A stretch of DNA of 64,000 nt from VRUE01 sp963702705. GTDB lineage: Bacteria; Actinomycetota; Thermoleophilia; Solirubrobacterales; 70-9. The notes under the pieces are model-generated. The model did no database searches. It had not been told where the DNA came from and saw nothing but the letters and a program-made list of their open reading frames with translations. Both the position numbers and the translations under genes were made by a program. The stretch is taken from the NCBI GenBank assembly GCA_963702705.1, contig CAVPDR010000002.1, forward strand, positions 248,001-312,000. The letters are read 5' to 3'. Below, piece after piece: positions 34,710 through 42,312 of this stretch (positions are counted from its first letter, which is position 1; each line of letters begins with the position of its first letter).

Positions 34710-34752
34710 CGTGGTCGACTTAGTCGCCCTATACGCGACTAAGTCGACCACG
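34710..34752. terminator. Perfect 18-bp stem, 7-nt loop
   Basis: Arms at 34710-34727 and 34735-34752 are exact complements, with loop CCTATAC. It lies 36 nt past the threonine synthase stop and upstream of the ETF-QO promoter. There is no T-run. It most likely ends threonine synthase transcription and insulates the ETF-QO operator. Confidence 0.55.
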
Positions 34753-34787
34753 CTCCAGCGAAGCCGCGGCCCAGACGGCGACGATGC

Positions 34788-36080
34788 TCAGCTGAGCGTG
34801 GCGCCGACGCCGTGCTGGCGGAACTCGTTGAGCATCGCGGTCATCGCCTCGAGCTCGCAGGCGACGCCTTCGGCCCAGGGCTTGTCGGGATGCTCGTCGA
34901 GGGTCTTGTAGCCGTTGCCGCTGACGATTGCGACGACGGTGTCGTCGGGGCCAAGCTTGCCTTCGGCGGCGAGCTTGGCGGTGCTGGCGATTGTCGTTCC
35001 CCCGGCGGGCTCGGTGAGGATGCCCTCGGTGGCGCCGAGCAGGTCGATCGCCTCGAATATCTCGGCGTCGGTGACGGCGGCGGCAGAACCGCCGCGAGAC
35101 ATCACCGCATCGACGACGAGCGCACCGTCGCCCGGAGCTCCGATCGCGATCGAGTGCGCAGCGGTGTGCGGCGTCTGCGGCTCGATCTCCCCCGAGCCGT
35201 CGAGGATCGCGGTCGCGATCGGACTGCAGCCCTCCGCCTGGGCGACGTTGATCTTTGTCCCCGAGGTCTCGGCCAGCCCGACGGCCTCCATCTCACTCAG
35301 CCCCTTGTGGACGCGTGAGGAGAGGGTGCCGCCGGCGGCCGGAATGACGAAGTGGTCCGGAGCGACCCAGTCGAGCTGCTCGACCACCTCATAGGCGACG
35401 GTCTTGGCGCCCTCGGCATAGAACGGTCGCAGGGTGATGTTGGCGAACTGGATGCCGCTGGCGAGGGCCAGCTCGCGACAGGCGCGGTTGGCCTGGTCGT
35501 AGTTGCCGTCGAGCTGGCAGACCGCGGCACCGAGCGCCCGGCAGGCGCGCGCCTTGCCGCGCTCCATGTTCGAGGGGTAGAAAACGTAGGCGGTGACGCC
35601 GGCCTTGGCCGCCAGCGAGGCGACCGCGGTGCCGACGTTGCCGGTGGAGACGCAGCCGATCTCGTCTTTGCCCAACTCGAGCAGCCGGGCGACCGCCATC
35701 GAGACGACCCGATCCTTGTAGGAGAGGCTGGGGCGAGAGGTGCTGTCGTCCTTGAGGTAGAGCTTCTTCAGGCCGAGCTCGGCGCCGAGCCGATCAGCGT
35801 GGATCAGCGGCGTGCGGCCGCTGTAGCGCCCGACCCGGGCCTGCGCCCGGGCGTCGACGATCGGCAGCAGCTCCTCGAAGCGCCAGATGTTGATCTCACG
35901 CTCCGCCGTCGGGTGCTCGGCCAGACGCGCTTTCGCCAGCTCGTAGTCGTAGTCGATGTCAAGGCCGTTGCCGCAGCCAAGGCACTTCGAGGTCGTATCG
36001 AGCAGAGGCAGGCGCCGCCCACAATCGCGGCAGACCAGTTCGGTAGCGCAGGAGCGGGTGCGGTCCTCGGGGCTCAGCAT
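34788..36080 (-). CDS. thrC: Threonine synthase
   Basis: The protein is 430 aa with a zinc-ribbon-like N-terminus (ELVCRDCGRRLPL and SKCLGCGNGLD). The PLP fold-type II core has Lys in RPSLSYKDRVVSMA, the phosphate-binding STGNVGTAVASLAAKAG and TEPAGGTTIA. It converts O-phosphohomoserine to threonine. The ATG follows GGAGGAG at a good distance, so this gene is translated with a leader. Related cysteate synthases have similar sequence and are a minor alternative. Confidence 0.85.
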   Translation of the reverse strand: MLSPEDRTRSCATELVCRDCGRRLPLLDTTSKCLGCGNGLDIDYDYELAKARLAEHPTAEREINIWRFEELLPIVDARAQARVGRYSGRTPLIHADRLGAELGLKKLYLKDDSTSRPSLSYKDRVVSMAVARLLELGKDEIGCVSTGNVGTAVASLAAKAGVTAYVFYPSNMERGKARACRALGAAVCQLDGNYDQANRACRELALASGIQFANITLRPFYAEGAKTVAYEVVEQLDWVAPDHFVIPAAGGTLSSRVHKGLSEMEAVGLAETSGTKINVAQAEGCSPIATAILDGSGEIEPQTPHTAAHSIAIGAPGDGALVVDAVMSRGGSAAAVTDAEIFEAIDLLGATEGILTEPAGGTTIASTAKLAAEGKLGPDDTVVAIVSGNGYKTLDEHPDKPWAEGVACELEAMTAMLNEFRQHGVGATLS

Positions 36081-36233
36081 GGAGAGATCTCCTCCGAGCA
36101 GGGTACTGACCGCCCCCCGGCCCTGTCGAACGGCCTCTCCCGTTGGCTCGCCCTCATCAGGCCAGTGGGTATAACAGACCGGCCCGCATCGATCAAGCTT
36201 TTCTGCGCATTCGGATCGCCCCGAAGAAAAGAG

Positions 36234-36677
36234 TAGGCCCGCCCCGGCGGTGTCAGCTTCCGCGGGGCGGGCCTAACCTCCGACCAGTGCCACTGGGCTC
36301 CGGCCTGAGCTACGGCTGCGTCGGGGCCAAAAATGGCACTCCCGGCGCGACTTGTCCGGCATGATCGGCGTGATGGCCAACCATGTCTCACAGCGCCACG
36401 GCCCATTACATGGCCGCCCCCCCTCTCCGGGGGCCAGACAGCGAGAGATGGATGGACACGGCGGCCGCGGTACCGGGCAGCGTCGTCGGCTGGAGGTGGG
36501 GCAATGCCCACGACACTGTCGCCTCCCTGGTACTTCTGAAACAGCCACCGACTCGACTCATGACTGGACACTCCTTTGCCATCGCAAGGCGAGTCGCCCT
36601 GACTGGGTTCCCACCTCTCAACTGGCGCTTTGGTCGTCAGCGGAAGTAGTAATAACAGAAAGTCAAAGACCGGTCAA
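36234..36677 (-). other. Orphan transcription unit: promoter, no convincing ORF, terminator
   Basis: On the minus strand TTGACC (36677-36672), 17 nt and TATTAC (36654-36649) form a good promoter. About 390 nt downstream a long GC-rich hairpin (36275-36234) is followed by CTCTTTTCTT, a classic terminator. Between them only low-quality frames exist, one starting near 36571 after AAAGGAG and running through the terminator. It is a candidate small RNA or decayed gene. The remainder of 36081-36722 shows nothing else. Confidence 0.35.
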
Positions 36678-36722
36678 GTCTTCCTGTCCATTTGTTGGGA
36701 AAGAGGCCGAGCGAAGGCCGAA

Positions 36723-37562
36723 TCACATCGCCACCCTGGCCCGAGGCTGCCAGGTGACGGTGCGAACGGCGTCCTCGAAACCCGCCCGCAGAAGGCTTCC
36801 GCGATCGGCGACGGCAGGCTCGCGGCCGGCCTCTGCGATTGCCATCGTCTCGCAACCGGCGGCCGCCGCATCGGCGAGACAGCGATAGAGAACGGCGCTC
36901 TGACCAAGGCCGTCGCGCTCGCCAACCAGGCAGGAAGCCAGCGCAAACACGGCGACGCCCTCGTGAATGTGCATCGCCACATAGGCAAGCGGCTCGTCGC
37001 CGTCGACGGCGCAGTAGCAGCGCCAGCCATCGGTCCCCGGCAGATCGAGGAAGAACGTGGCCGCCCAGTTGGCCAGGCCCAGGCTCTCCGCGAGGGGATC
37101 GCCGAACCCTTCGTCTTCCCAGGGGTCGACGCGCTCATAGACATCGATCCCCGGTGGCGGTGGAAATCGCGGCGGCGAGCCATCGCGCAGGAGCTTTGCC
37201 GGCCCGGCGGCGGCCCGGTAGCTGTGCCGGGCCAGCCAATCTTCCGCCGCGGCGAACTCCGGCAGGCCCGGCACCAGCGGCACGCGGTATTCAACGTCGT
37301 GGCGCTCCATCCACTTGACCGCGGCGGGCAAATGGTCGTTCTCGACCGCTCCGGGAGCCGCCGCCCCGAGGATGAAGTTGAGCGCCGGCTCTGCAGGTTC
37401 CTCGGCCACCACGGCGGCCTCGACCGAGCCGAACCGAACCATGTCGATCCCCAGGTCGACCACGGCATCCTCGACGGCCGTGTCCCAGAGCCCCCTCCAG
37501 AACCTCTTCTCGGCTTCGTCAAGGGCAACCGCGTCGTACGGCAAGCTGCCTTCCGCTGCCAC
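36723..37562 (-). CDS. GNAT-family acetyltransferase-like protein
   Basis: The protein is 279 aa from the GTG at 37562. The C-terminal half has GNAT character: WRCYCAVDGDEPLAYVAMHIHEGVAVFALASCLVGERDGLGQSAVLYRCLADAAAAGCETMAI, where RDGLGQSAVLYR replaces the acetyl-CoA loop. The N-terminal half (AEKRFWRGLWDTAVEDAVVDLG) fits two-domain GNAT proteins. Substrate unknown. TATATT lies 6 nt upstream of the GTG. Confidence 0.75.
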   Translation of the reverse strand: MAAEGSLPYDAVALDEAEKRFWRGLWDTAVEDAVVDLGIDMVRFGSVEAAVVAEEPAEPALNFILGAAAPGAVENDHLPAAVKWMERHDVEYRVPLVPGLPEFAAAEDWLARHSYRAAAGPAKLLRDGSPPRFPPPPGIDVYERVDPWEDEGFGDPLAESLGLANWAATFFLDLPGTDGWRCYCAVDGDEPLAYVAMHIHEGVAVFALASCLVGERDGLGQSAVLYRCLADAAAAGCETMAIAEAGREPAVADRGSLLRAGFEDAVRTVTWQPRARVAM

Positions 37563-37568
37563 TCCTGA

Positions 37569-37574
37569 AATATA
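37569..37574 (-). promoter_or_regulatory. Leaderless-type -10 hexamer of the GNAT-like gene
   Basis: TATATT is followed by 6 nt and the GTG at 37562. Confidence 0.45.
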
Positions 37575-37635
37575 TGGGTCTTAGACCGGAACAGTCAAGT
37601 TTTTCTGGATAAACCCCTGCGTCTCGGGCGGTCGC

Positions 37636-39870
37636 TCAGGGACCGGCCGCCGGAGCGCCGGCGGGAAGGCCGGCGAGAGCCAGCCCCTCCGGCCACGGAC
37701 CGGGCAGGCCCGGGCCGTCCTCCTGCCCGGCTGCAAGCAGCAGCGCCTCGGCAATGTGTGGCGCAAAAGGTGCCAGGGCCTGGGCGAGCAGGACGAGCGC
37801 GGCGACCTGCGCCTCGGCATCGGCGCGGCAGAGCTGGGCCTCGCGGCGCGCGATCACCCGCTTCTCGAAATCCTGGATTCGCTCGAACAACCGGGTCACG
37901 TCGCGCACGGCGGTGTGCATCTGCAGCTCCTCGAGGCTGGCCGTGATTCGCTCGAGGCCGTTGTCGCACCATTTGCGCAGGCGCTCGCGCAGGAACTCGG
38001 TATCGGCGGCGGCCTCGGCGTCTTCGGCCGCATCGCCGACCGCGGCGAAGCGATCCTGGGAGTAGGTCCAGACGTTGCGCAGGAAGCGGCCGGCGAAGCG
38101 CAGTGCGCCGTCGTTCCAGTTCAGCGTCTTGGCCGGGCCGGCGGCGTAGAGGACCGCGAGGCGGACCGTGTCGGCGCCGTAGCGCTCGACCAGATCGTCG
38201 GGGTCGACGACGTTGCCGAGGTGCTTGCTCATCTTGCGGCCATCGGCGATCACCATCTCGTGGAAGAGGCAGCCGGAGAAGGGCTCCCCCTGCTCGAGGA
38301 AGGCGAAGGGGCCGATATCGCGCAGGGCCTTGGTGACGACGCGCTGATCGAAGACGAAGCCGCCGCTATCGGCGCCGGCGACGAGCCGCTCGGAGGGCAG
38401 CCAGCGCTGTAGGTCCGGGTGGGTGAACATCGACTCGGACCGCTCCTCGGGCGGCACAGCGGACGGCACCCAAAGCCAGAGGGCGTCGAAGTGGCAGTCG
38501 AGGGTGTCGGTCTCGCGCCGGGCCGGCTCGCCGCAGCGCGGGCAGTCGACCTCGACGAAGTCGGCGCGCTCGGCCAGCGGATTCCCTTCGCCGGTCGGCT
38601 CGATGTCGCGCGGCAGGACCACCGGCAGATCCCCCTCGGGGACCGGCACGGGCCCACAATCCTCGCAGTGGATGATCGGGATCGGCGTGCCCCAGAAGCG
38701 TTGGCGGGAAATCGAGAAGTCGGCAGCGCGGTAGCGGACCGCCTCGCGAGCATCGGCCCACGGCTTGACACCCGCTTGGTCGGCACCGAAGCCCGGCACG
38801 CGCTCAAGGCGCTCAGCGAGAGCAACATCGGCCTCATCCACCTCTGGAATTCCCAGCGCCGCGATAGGGCCAAAACGAGCATCCACCAAGGGGGAAACGA
38901 CTATGGGCAGGCGCTCAGCAGTCCAGGGTGCACTCGCCGTAAGGCCGGTATCGACCAGCGGCACCGACTTGGCGTCACGGGCGCTTCGCTCCCAACCGCC
39001 AGAGCGCAGCTCGTCAAGCAGCCTGGTGACGTCGGCCTCGATGGGCCATCTCTCCAGATCCGGGACCCGCGGGGACAACAGGACAAATGTCGATGCCGTC
39101 ACAAAGTCCGCGTAGGGGGTGAAGGCCGTGAGCGCCTCCCCGTCCGGACCCTCGAGGTCCACCTCCACCCCATCGCTGCGACCGAGGATGTAGCGCTGGG
39201 TTGAGAGCGAGATCTCATCCCAGTTCTCCTCCAGCTCAGGCAGGCGAGCGTCGTTCTCCTCCAGGTAGGGCGTGATCCGCAGGAACCAGGTCGGCCGACT
39301 GATCAGGCGGACCTCGTTGTGGCAGCGCCAGCAGCGGCCGTCCTCCACCTGCAGCGCGGCGAGCGTGGTGCGGCAGTGGTCGCACCAGTCGACGGTGGTG
39401 TCGTCGCGATAGATCAGGCCCGCCTCAAGCAGGGTGACGAAGAGCCACTGCGACCAGCGGTACTGGGCCTCGTCGGAGCTGTAGAAGACGCGCTCGTAGT
39501 CGAAGGAGAAGCCGAGCCGCTCCATCTGCGCCAGCATCCGCTCGCCGCAGGCCTCGACCCAGTCCGCCGGGGCCACTTTGCGCTCGATCGCCGCCATCTC
39601 GGCCGGCAGGCCGAAGGCGTCGAAGCCGAAGCCGAAGAGAACGGCGTCGCCACGGGCGCGGCGGAACCGGGCGTAGGCGTCGCCGATCGCGTAGTCGCGG
39701 ACGTGGCCCATATGGAGGTTGCCCGAGGTGAAAGGGCTCGATGGCTTGATGTAGATCGCTCGCTGCCCGGCCGCCGGCAGCGGCGTCGCGAAAGCGTCCC
39801 GCTGTGCCCAGGCGCCCCGCCGCGAGGCCTCGACCTCGCCTGCCTCGTAGTTGGATCGTGCGTCGCTCAT
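37636..39870 (-). CDS. Reduced leucyl-tRNA synthetase-like protein
   Basis: The protein is 744 aa; standard LeuRS is about 800-880. The class I core is clear: KPSSPFTSGNLHMGHVRDYAIGD (HMGH), FGFDAFGLPAE, DFSISRQRFWGTPIPIIHCEDCG and a KMSKS loop that reads KMSKHLGNVVDPDDLVERYGADTVRL. The editing domain is eroded: the TTRPDT motif is TPYADF and the HD-containing loop is IPEVDEADV. The chain stops right after the anticodon domain (PWPEGLALAGL), without the leucine-specific C-terminal domain. It is either a secondary LeuRS or a paralogue with another role. The ATG at 39870 was chosen; 108 upstream codons are not protein-like. Confidence 0.85.
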   Translation of the reverse strand: MSDARSNYEAGEVEASRRGAWAQRDAFATPLPAAGQRAIYIKPSSPFTSGNLHMGHVRDYAIGDAYARFRRARGDAVLFGFGFDAFGLPAEMAAIERKVAPADWVEACGERMLAQMERLGFSFDYERVFYSSDEAQYRWSQWLFVTLLEAGLIYRDDTTVDWCDHCRTTLAALQVEDGRCWRCHNEVRLISRPTWFLRITPYLEENDARLPELEENWDEISLSTQRYILGRSDGVEVDLEGPDGEALTAFTPYADFVTASTFVLLSPRVPDLERWPIEADVTRLLDELRSGGWERSARDAKSVPLVDTGLTASAPWTAERLPIVVSPLVDARFGPIAALGIPEVDEADVALAERLERVPGFGADQAGVKPWADAREAVRYRAADFSISRQRFWGTPIPIIHCEDCGPVPVPEGDLPVVLPRDIEPTGEGNPLAERADFVEVDCPRCGEPARRETDTLDCHFDALWLWVPSAVPPEERSESMFTHPDLQRWLPSERLVAGADSGGFVFDQRVVTKALRDIGPFAFLEQGEPFSGCLFHEMVIADGRKMSKHLGNVVDPDDLVERYGADTVRLAVLYAAGPAKTLNWNDGALRFAGRFLRNVWTYSQDRFAAVGDAAEDAEAAADTEFLRERLRKWCDNGLERITASLEELQMHTAVRDVTRLFERIQDFEKRVIARREAQLCRADAEAQVAALVLLAQALAPFAPHIAEALLLAAGQEDGPGLPGPWPEGLALAGLPAGAPAAGP

Positions 39871-40045
39871 CCCGGCCAGTTTCTCATGTGCCCTGAGCCT
39901 ACTTACGGCTCCAATAAAAATATTTGACCATTGCGCTGCTGGGGCATATGGTCCTAGCGGACGTCTACACTGATGTCTGCAACGCTTGACCCCGGCGGGG
40001 CTTGGCGAAACTCCGGGGTCGACTGAGACCGAAGGGAGACCCCAG

Positions 40046-40405
40046 ATGACCGAGGGCAGAGGTTCGGCGGCAGTGGTCGAGAGCCGTATGGACCCACGAT
40101 TGGTAGAGCAAATGCTCGTGTCCACGAGCGCGGGACCCCCCGCGGAGCGAATCCGCGAGGCAGTGGAAACGGCGATCGACATTGCCGAATCCAATCCGGG
40201 CGCGGCGCGTCATGCGCTGTGGTCGCTGCGCGGCGACACGGGTTCGCTGCAGCGGCTCGAGGCCGGGCTGCAGATGAGCCCGGAGCGGGCAACGCTGGCA
40301 ATCGGAGCGGCAATTCAGATCGCGAGCGCGGAGCTGGGCTCCGTCACTCCGGATCTGCGCAGCCGGACCGATGAGCTGTTGCGCTGGCTGGAGGGGGCCT
40401 GGTAG
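40046..40405 (+). CDS. Small helical protein, function unknown
   Basis: The protein is 119 aa. The ATG at 40046 has AGGGAGA upstream. It is mostly helical and acidic (PPAERIREAVETAIDIAESNPGAARHALWSLRGD, then LQRLEAGLQMSPERATLAIGAAIQIASAEL and LRSRTDELLRWLEGAW). It has no signal peptide or membrane helix, and no family was recognised. It is divergent from the LeuRS-like gene; the 175-nt gap is AT-rich locally. Confidence 0.65.
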   Translation: MTEGRGSAAVVESRMDPRLVEQMLVSTSAGPPAERIREAVETAIDIAESNPGAARHALWSLRGDTGSLQRLEAGLQMSPERATLAIGAAIQIASAELGSVTPDLRSRTDELLRWLEGAW

Positions 40406-40417
40406 GAACCTCGCAAC

Positions 40418-40843
40418 TCAGGCAAAGGTCCAGAGCTTGTTCCCGAGGAAGTTGAGCGGCATCGCCATGGCGACGGCGATTGCCTGGGCCGAGAGGTCGC
40501 CGAGCGAGGTCCCCCTCACCAGCGCCTCGAGCACGGCCAGGTTAACCAGCAGCGCAGCGACGCTGACGGCGAAGAAGCGCGCTGCCTGAAAGCCGGCGTG
40601 CCCGTCACCGGCACCGAAGGTCCAGTGCCGATTCCAGAAGAAGTTGCTGCAGAAGGCGACGCAGAAAGCACCGATCGCGGCGACGATGTGGTGGAGGCCG
40701 AGGTTCCCGCTGAGCAGGGCGAAAACGGCGAGGTTGATCAGGTAGCCGGAACCGCCCACCAGGCCGAACTTGATCAGCTGCCACCAGCTCGCCGGGCGGC
40801 GAGCGGCGGCACCGAGCCGGTAGGCGAGATCCGCGGCGCTCAT
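40418..40843 (-). CDS. GtrA-family membrane protein
   Basis: The protein is 141 aa with four membrane helices. QLIKFGLVGGSGYLINLAVFALL, CVAFCSNFFWNRHWTF and LNFLGNKLWTFA are the GtrA signature. Family members help flip or transfer undecaprenyl-linked sugars for cell-surface glycan modification. Its ATG overlaps the stop of the glycosyltransferase gene, so the pair is coupled. Confidence 0.9.
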   Translation of the reverse strand: MSAADLAYRLGAAARRPASWWQLIKFGLVGGSGYLINLAVFALLSGNLGLHHIVAAIGAFCVAFCSNFFWNRHWTFGAGDGHAGFQAARFFAVSVAALLVNLAVLEALVRGTSLGDLSAQAIAVAMAMPLNFLGNKLWTFA

Positions 40844-42312
40844 TCGGCTGCCGCTTTCGGATTGTCGGTGACGACGGCGTTGGCGCCGAAGCCGGTGCGG
40901 ACGTCGCGCAGCACGTGGAAGGGGATTTCGCGGACGCGGTTGGACATGTAACGGGTCAGGGTAAGGCGCTCGAACCTTACCCGGGCCACGGGGTGGAACT
41001 GCGGCGGCACGCGTTCCGGCGGCCCCACCGAGGACTTGCTGATCACGTCGATTTCACGCATCGGCGCCTCGCCGCTGAAGATGCGTAGGGATTTGTCGTG
41101 GAGGTAAAAGCGAACCGGGTCGGCGGCGAGCTTCCAGGAGACGATCGCCCGCGGCACGCGCGGCTTGCCGAGCGTTTCGGTGATTGCGCGGAAGTCCGGC
41201 CGTTGCAGGTTCGGCGTCTGGGTGACGTGGATGTCGAAGGCAACCCAGTAGGCGCAGAGTGCCACCGCCAGCAGCAGGCCGACGCGGCGGGCGCGATCGG
41301 CGCCGAAGCCGATCGCGGCGGCGGCGAGGAGCGGCACCAGGGCCGGCAGCAGGTTGCGCTCGACCACGTAGTCCTTGCCGATCAGGGCCGCGATCAGCGC
41401 CAGTAGGGCTACGCCGACGCCGACGACGAGGCCGAGCGCCGTGCCGCGGCGCTCCTTGCGTGAACCGCGGACGGCGACGATCAGCAGTGCCACGCCGAGC
41501 AGGACCGCCGGCAGGATGGCGTAGCGCTCGCGCGGCGGCTCGGCGATCACGTGACCGGTCTCGCCGACGAGGAAGCTGATCCCGGTCTGGAAGAAACGCG
41601 TCGAGAGCAGGCTTTCTTCGATCCAGCCGATGTGGGTCGGGTTGACCTGGGCCGAGATCAGCGGGACCAGGGCGAGGCCGACCAGGGCGACGCCGGCGAC
41701 GGCAGGGAGCACCGCCCGCCAGCGCGAGCGCAGCGCTACGAGCAGCCACAGCGACTCGATCGCGACCACGAAGAAGGCGAAGTAGTGGCTGCCGAGGGCA
41801 AGGGCCGAGGCGAGCGCCCAGAGCGCCAGGTCGCGCCCGGAGCGAGTGCGCAGGGCGCGGGCAAAGAAGAGCAGCGAGGCGGCGCAGAAGAAGGCGAGCA
41901 ATGCGTAGGAGCGGGCCTCCTGCGAGTACCAGATCAGCATCGGGCTGACCGCGACAAGGGCCGCGGTGATCAGGCCGGCCCGCCGGTTGGAGAGCTCGGC
42001 GCCGATGCAGTAGGAGACCGGCACGGTGGCGGCGCCGAAGAGGGCCGAGAGCGAGCGGATCCCGACCTCTCCGGTGCCGAAGGCCTTCGCCCAGCCCCAG
42101 GCGAGCACGTAGTAGAGGGGCGGGTTGGACTCGCTCCCCTTCACCTGCTTGAGCATGTCGGTGAAGCTGCCGGGGATGACGCGGGCGACCGTGATCACCT
42201 CGTCGTGGTGGTAGCTCTGCACGCCGAGGCTGGCGAAGCGAATGGCGACGCCGAGCGCGGTGAGCACGGCCAGCGCCCAGAGGGCGCCGGAGCGGGTTGG
42301 CGTGAGTGTCAA
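40840..42312 (-). CDS. GT39-like membrane glycosyltransferase
   Basis: The protein is 490 aa with about 11 membrane helices. The first extracytoplasmic loop has SYHHDEVITVARV (Asp-Glu motif of PMT/ArnT-type enzymes), then SNPPLYYVLAWGWAKAFGTGEVGIRSLSALFG and WYSQEARSYALL, as in polyprenyl-phosphate-dependent sugar transferases. A soluble C-terminal part follows. It starts with TTG overlapping the GH92 stop, in a GH92-GT39-GtrA operon acting on surface glycans. Donor and acceptor unknown. Confidence 0.87.
   Translation of the reverse strand: MTLTPTRSGALWALAVLTALGVAIRFASLGVQSYHHDEVITVARVIPGSFTDMLKQVKGSESNPPLYYVLAWGWAKAFGTGEVGIRSLSALFGAATVPVSYCIGAELSNRRAGLITAALVAVSPMLIWYSQEARSYALLAFFCAASLLFFARALRTRSGRDLALWALASALALGSHYFAFFVVAIESLWLLVALRSRWRAVLPAVAGVALVGLALVPLISAQVNPTHIGWIEESLLSTRFFQTGISFLVGETGHVIAEPPRERYAILPAVLLGVALLIVAVRGSRKERRGTALGLVVGVGVALLALIAALIGKDYVVERNLLPALVPLLAAAAIGFGADRARRVGLLLAVALCAYWVAFDIHVTQTPNLQRPDFRAITETLGKPRVPRAIVSWKLAADPVRFYLHDKSLRIFSGEAPMREIDVISKSSVGPPERVPPQFHPVARVRFERLTLTRYMSNRVREIPFHVLRDVRTGFGANAVVTDNPKAAAE

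Noticed and set aside
36074..36571. 165-residue minus-strand frame
   Set aside because: It runs through a strong terminator and into the thrC start region, with no recognisable domain.
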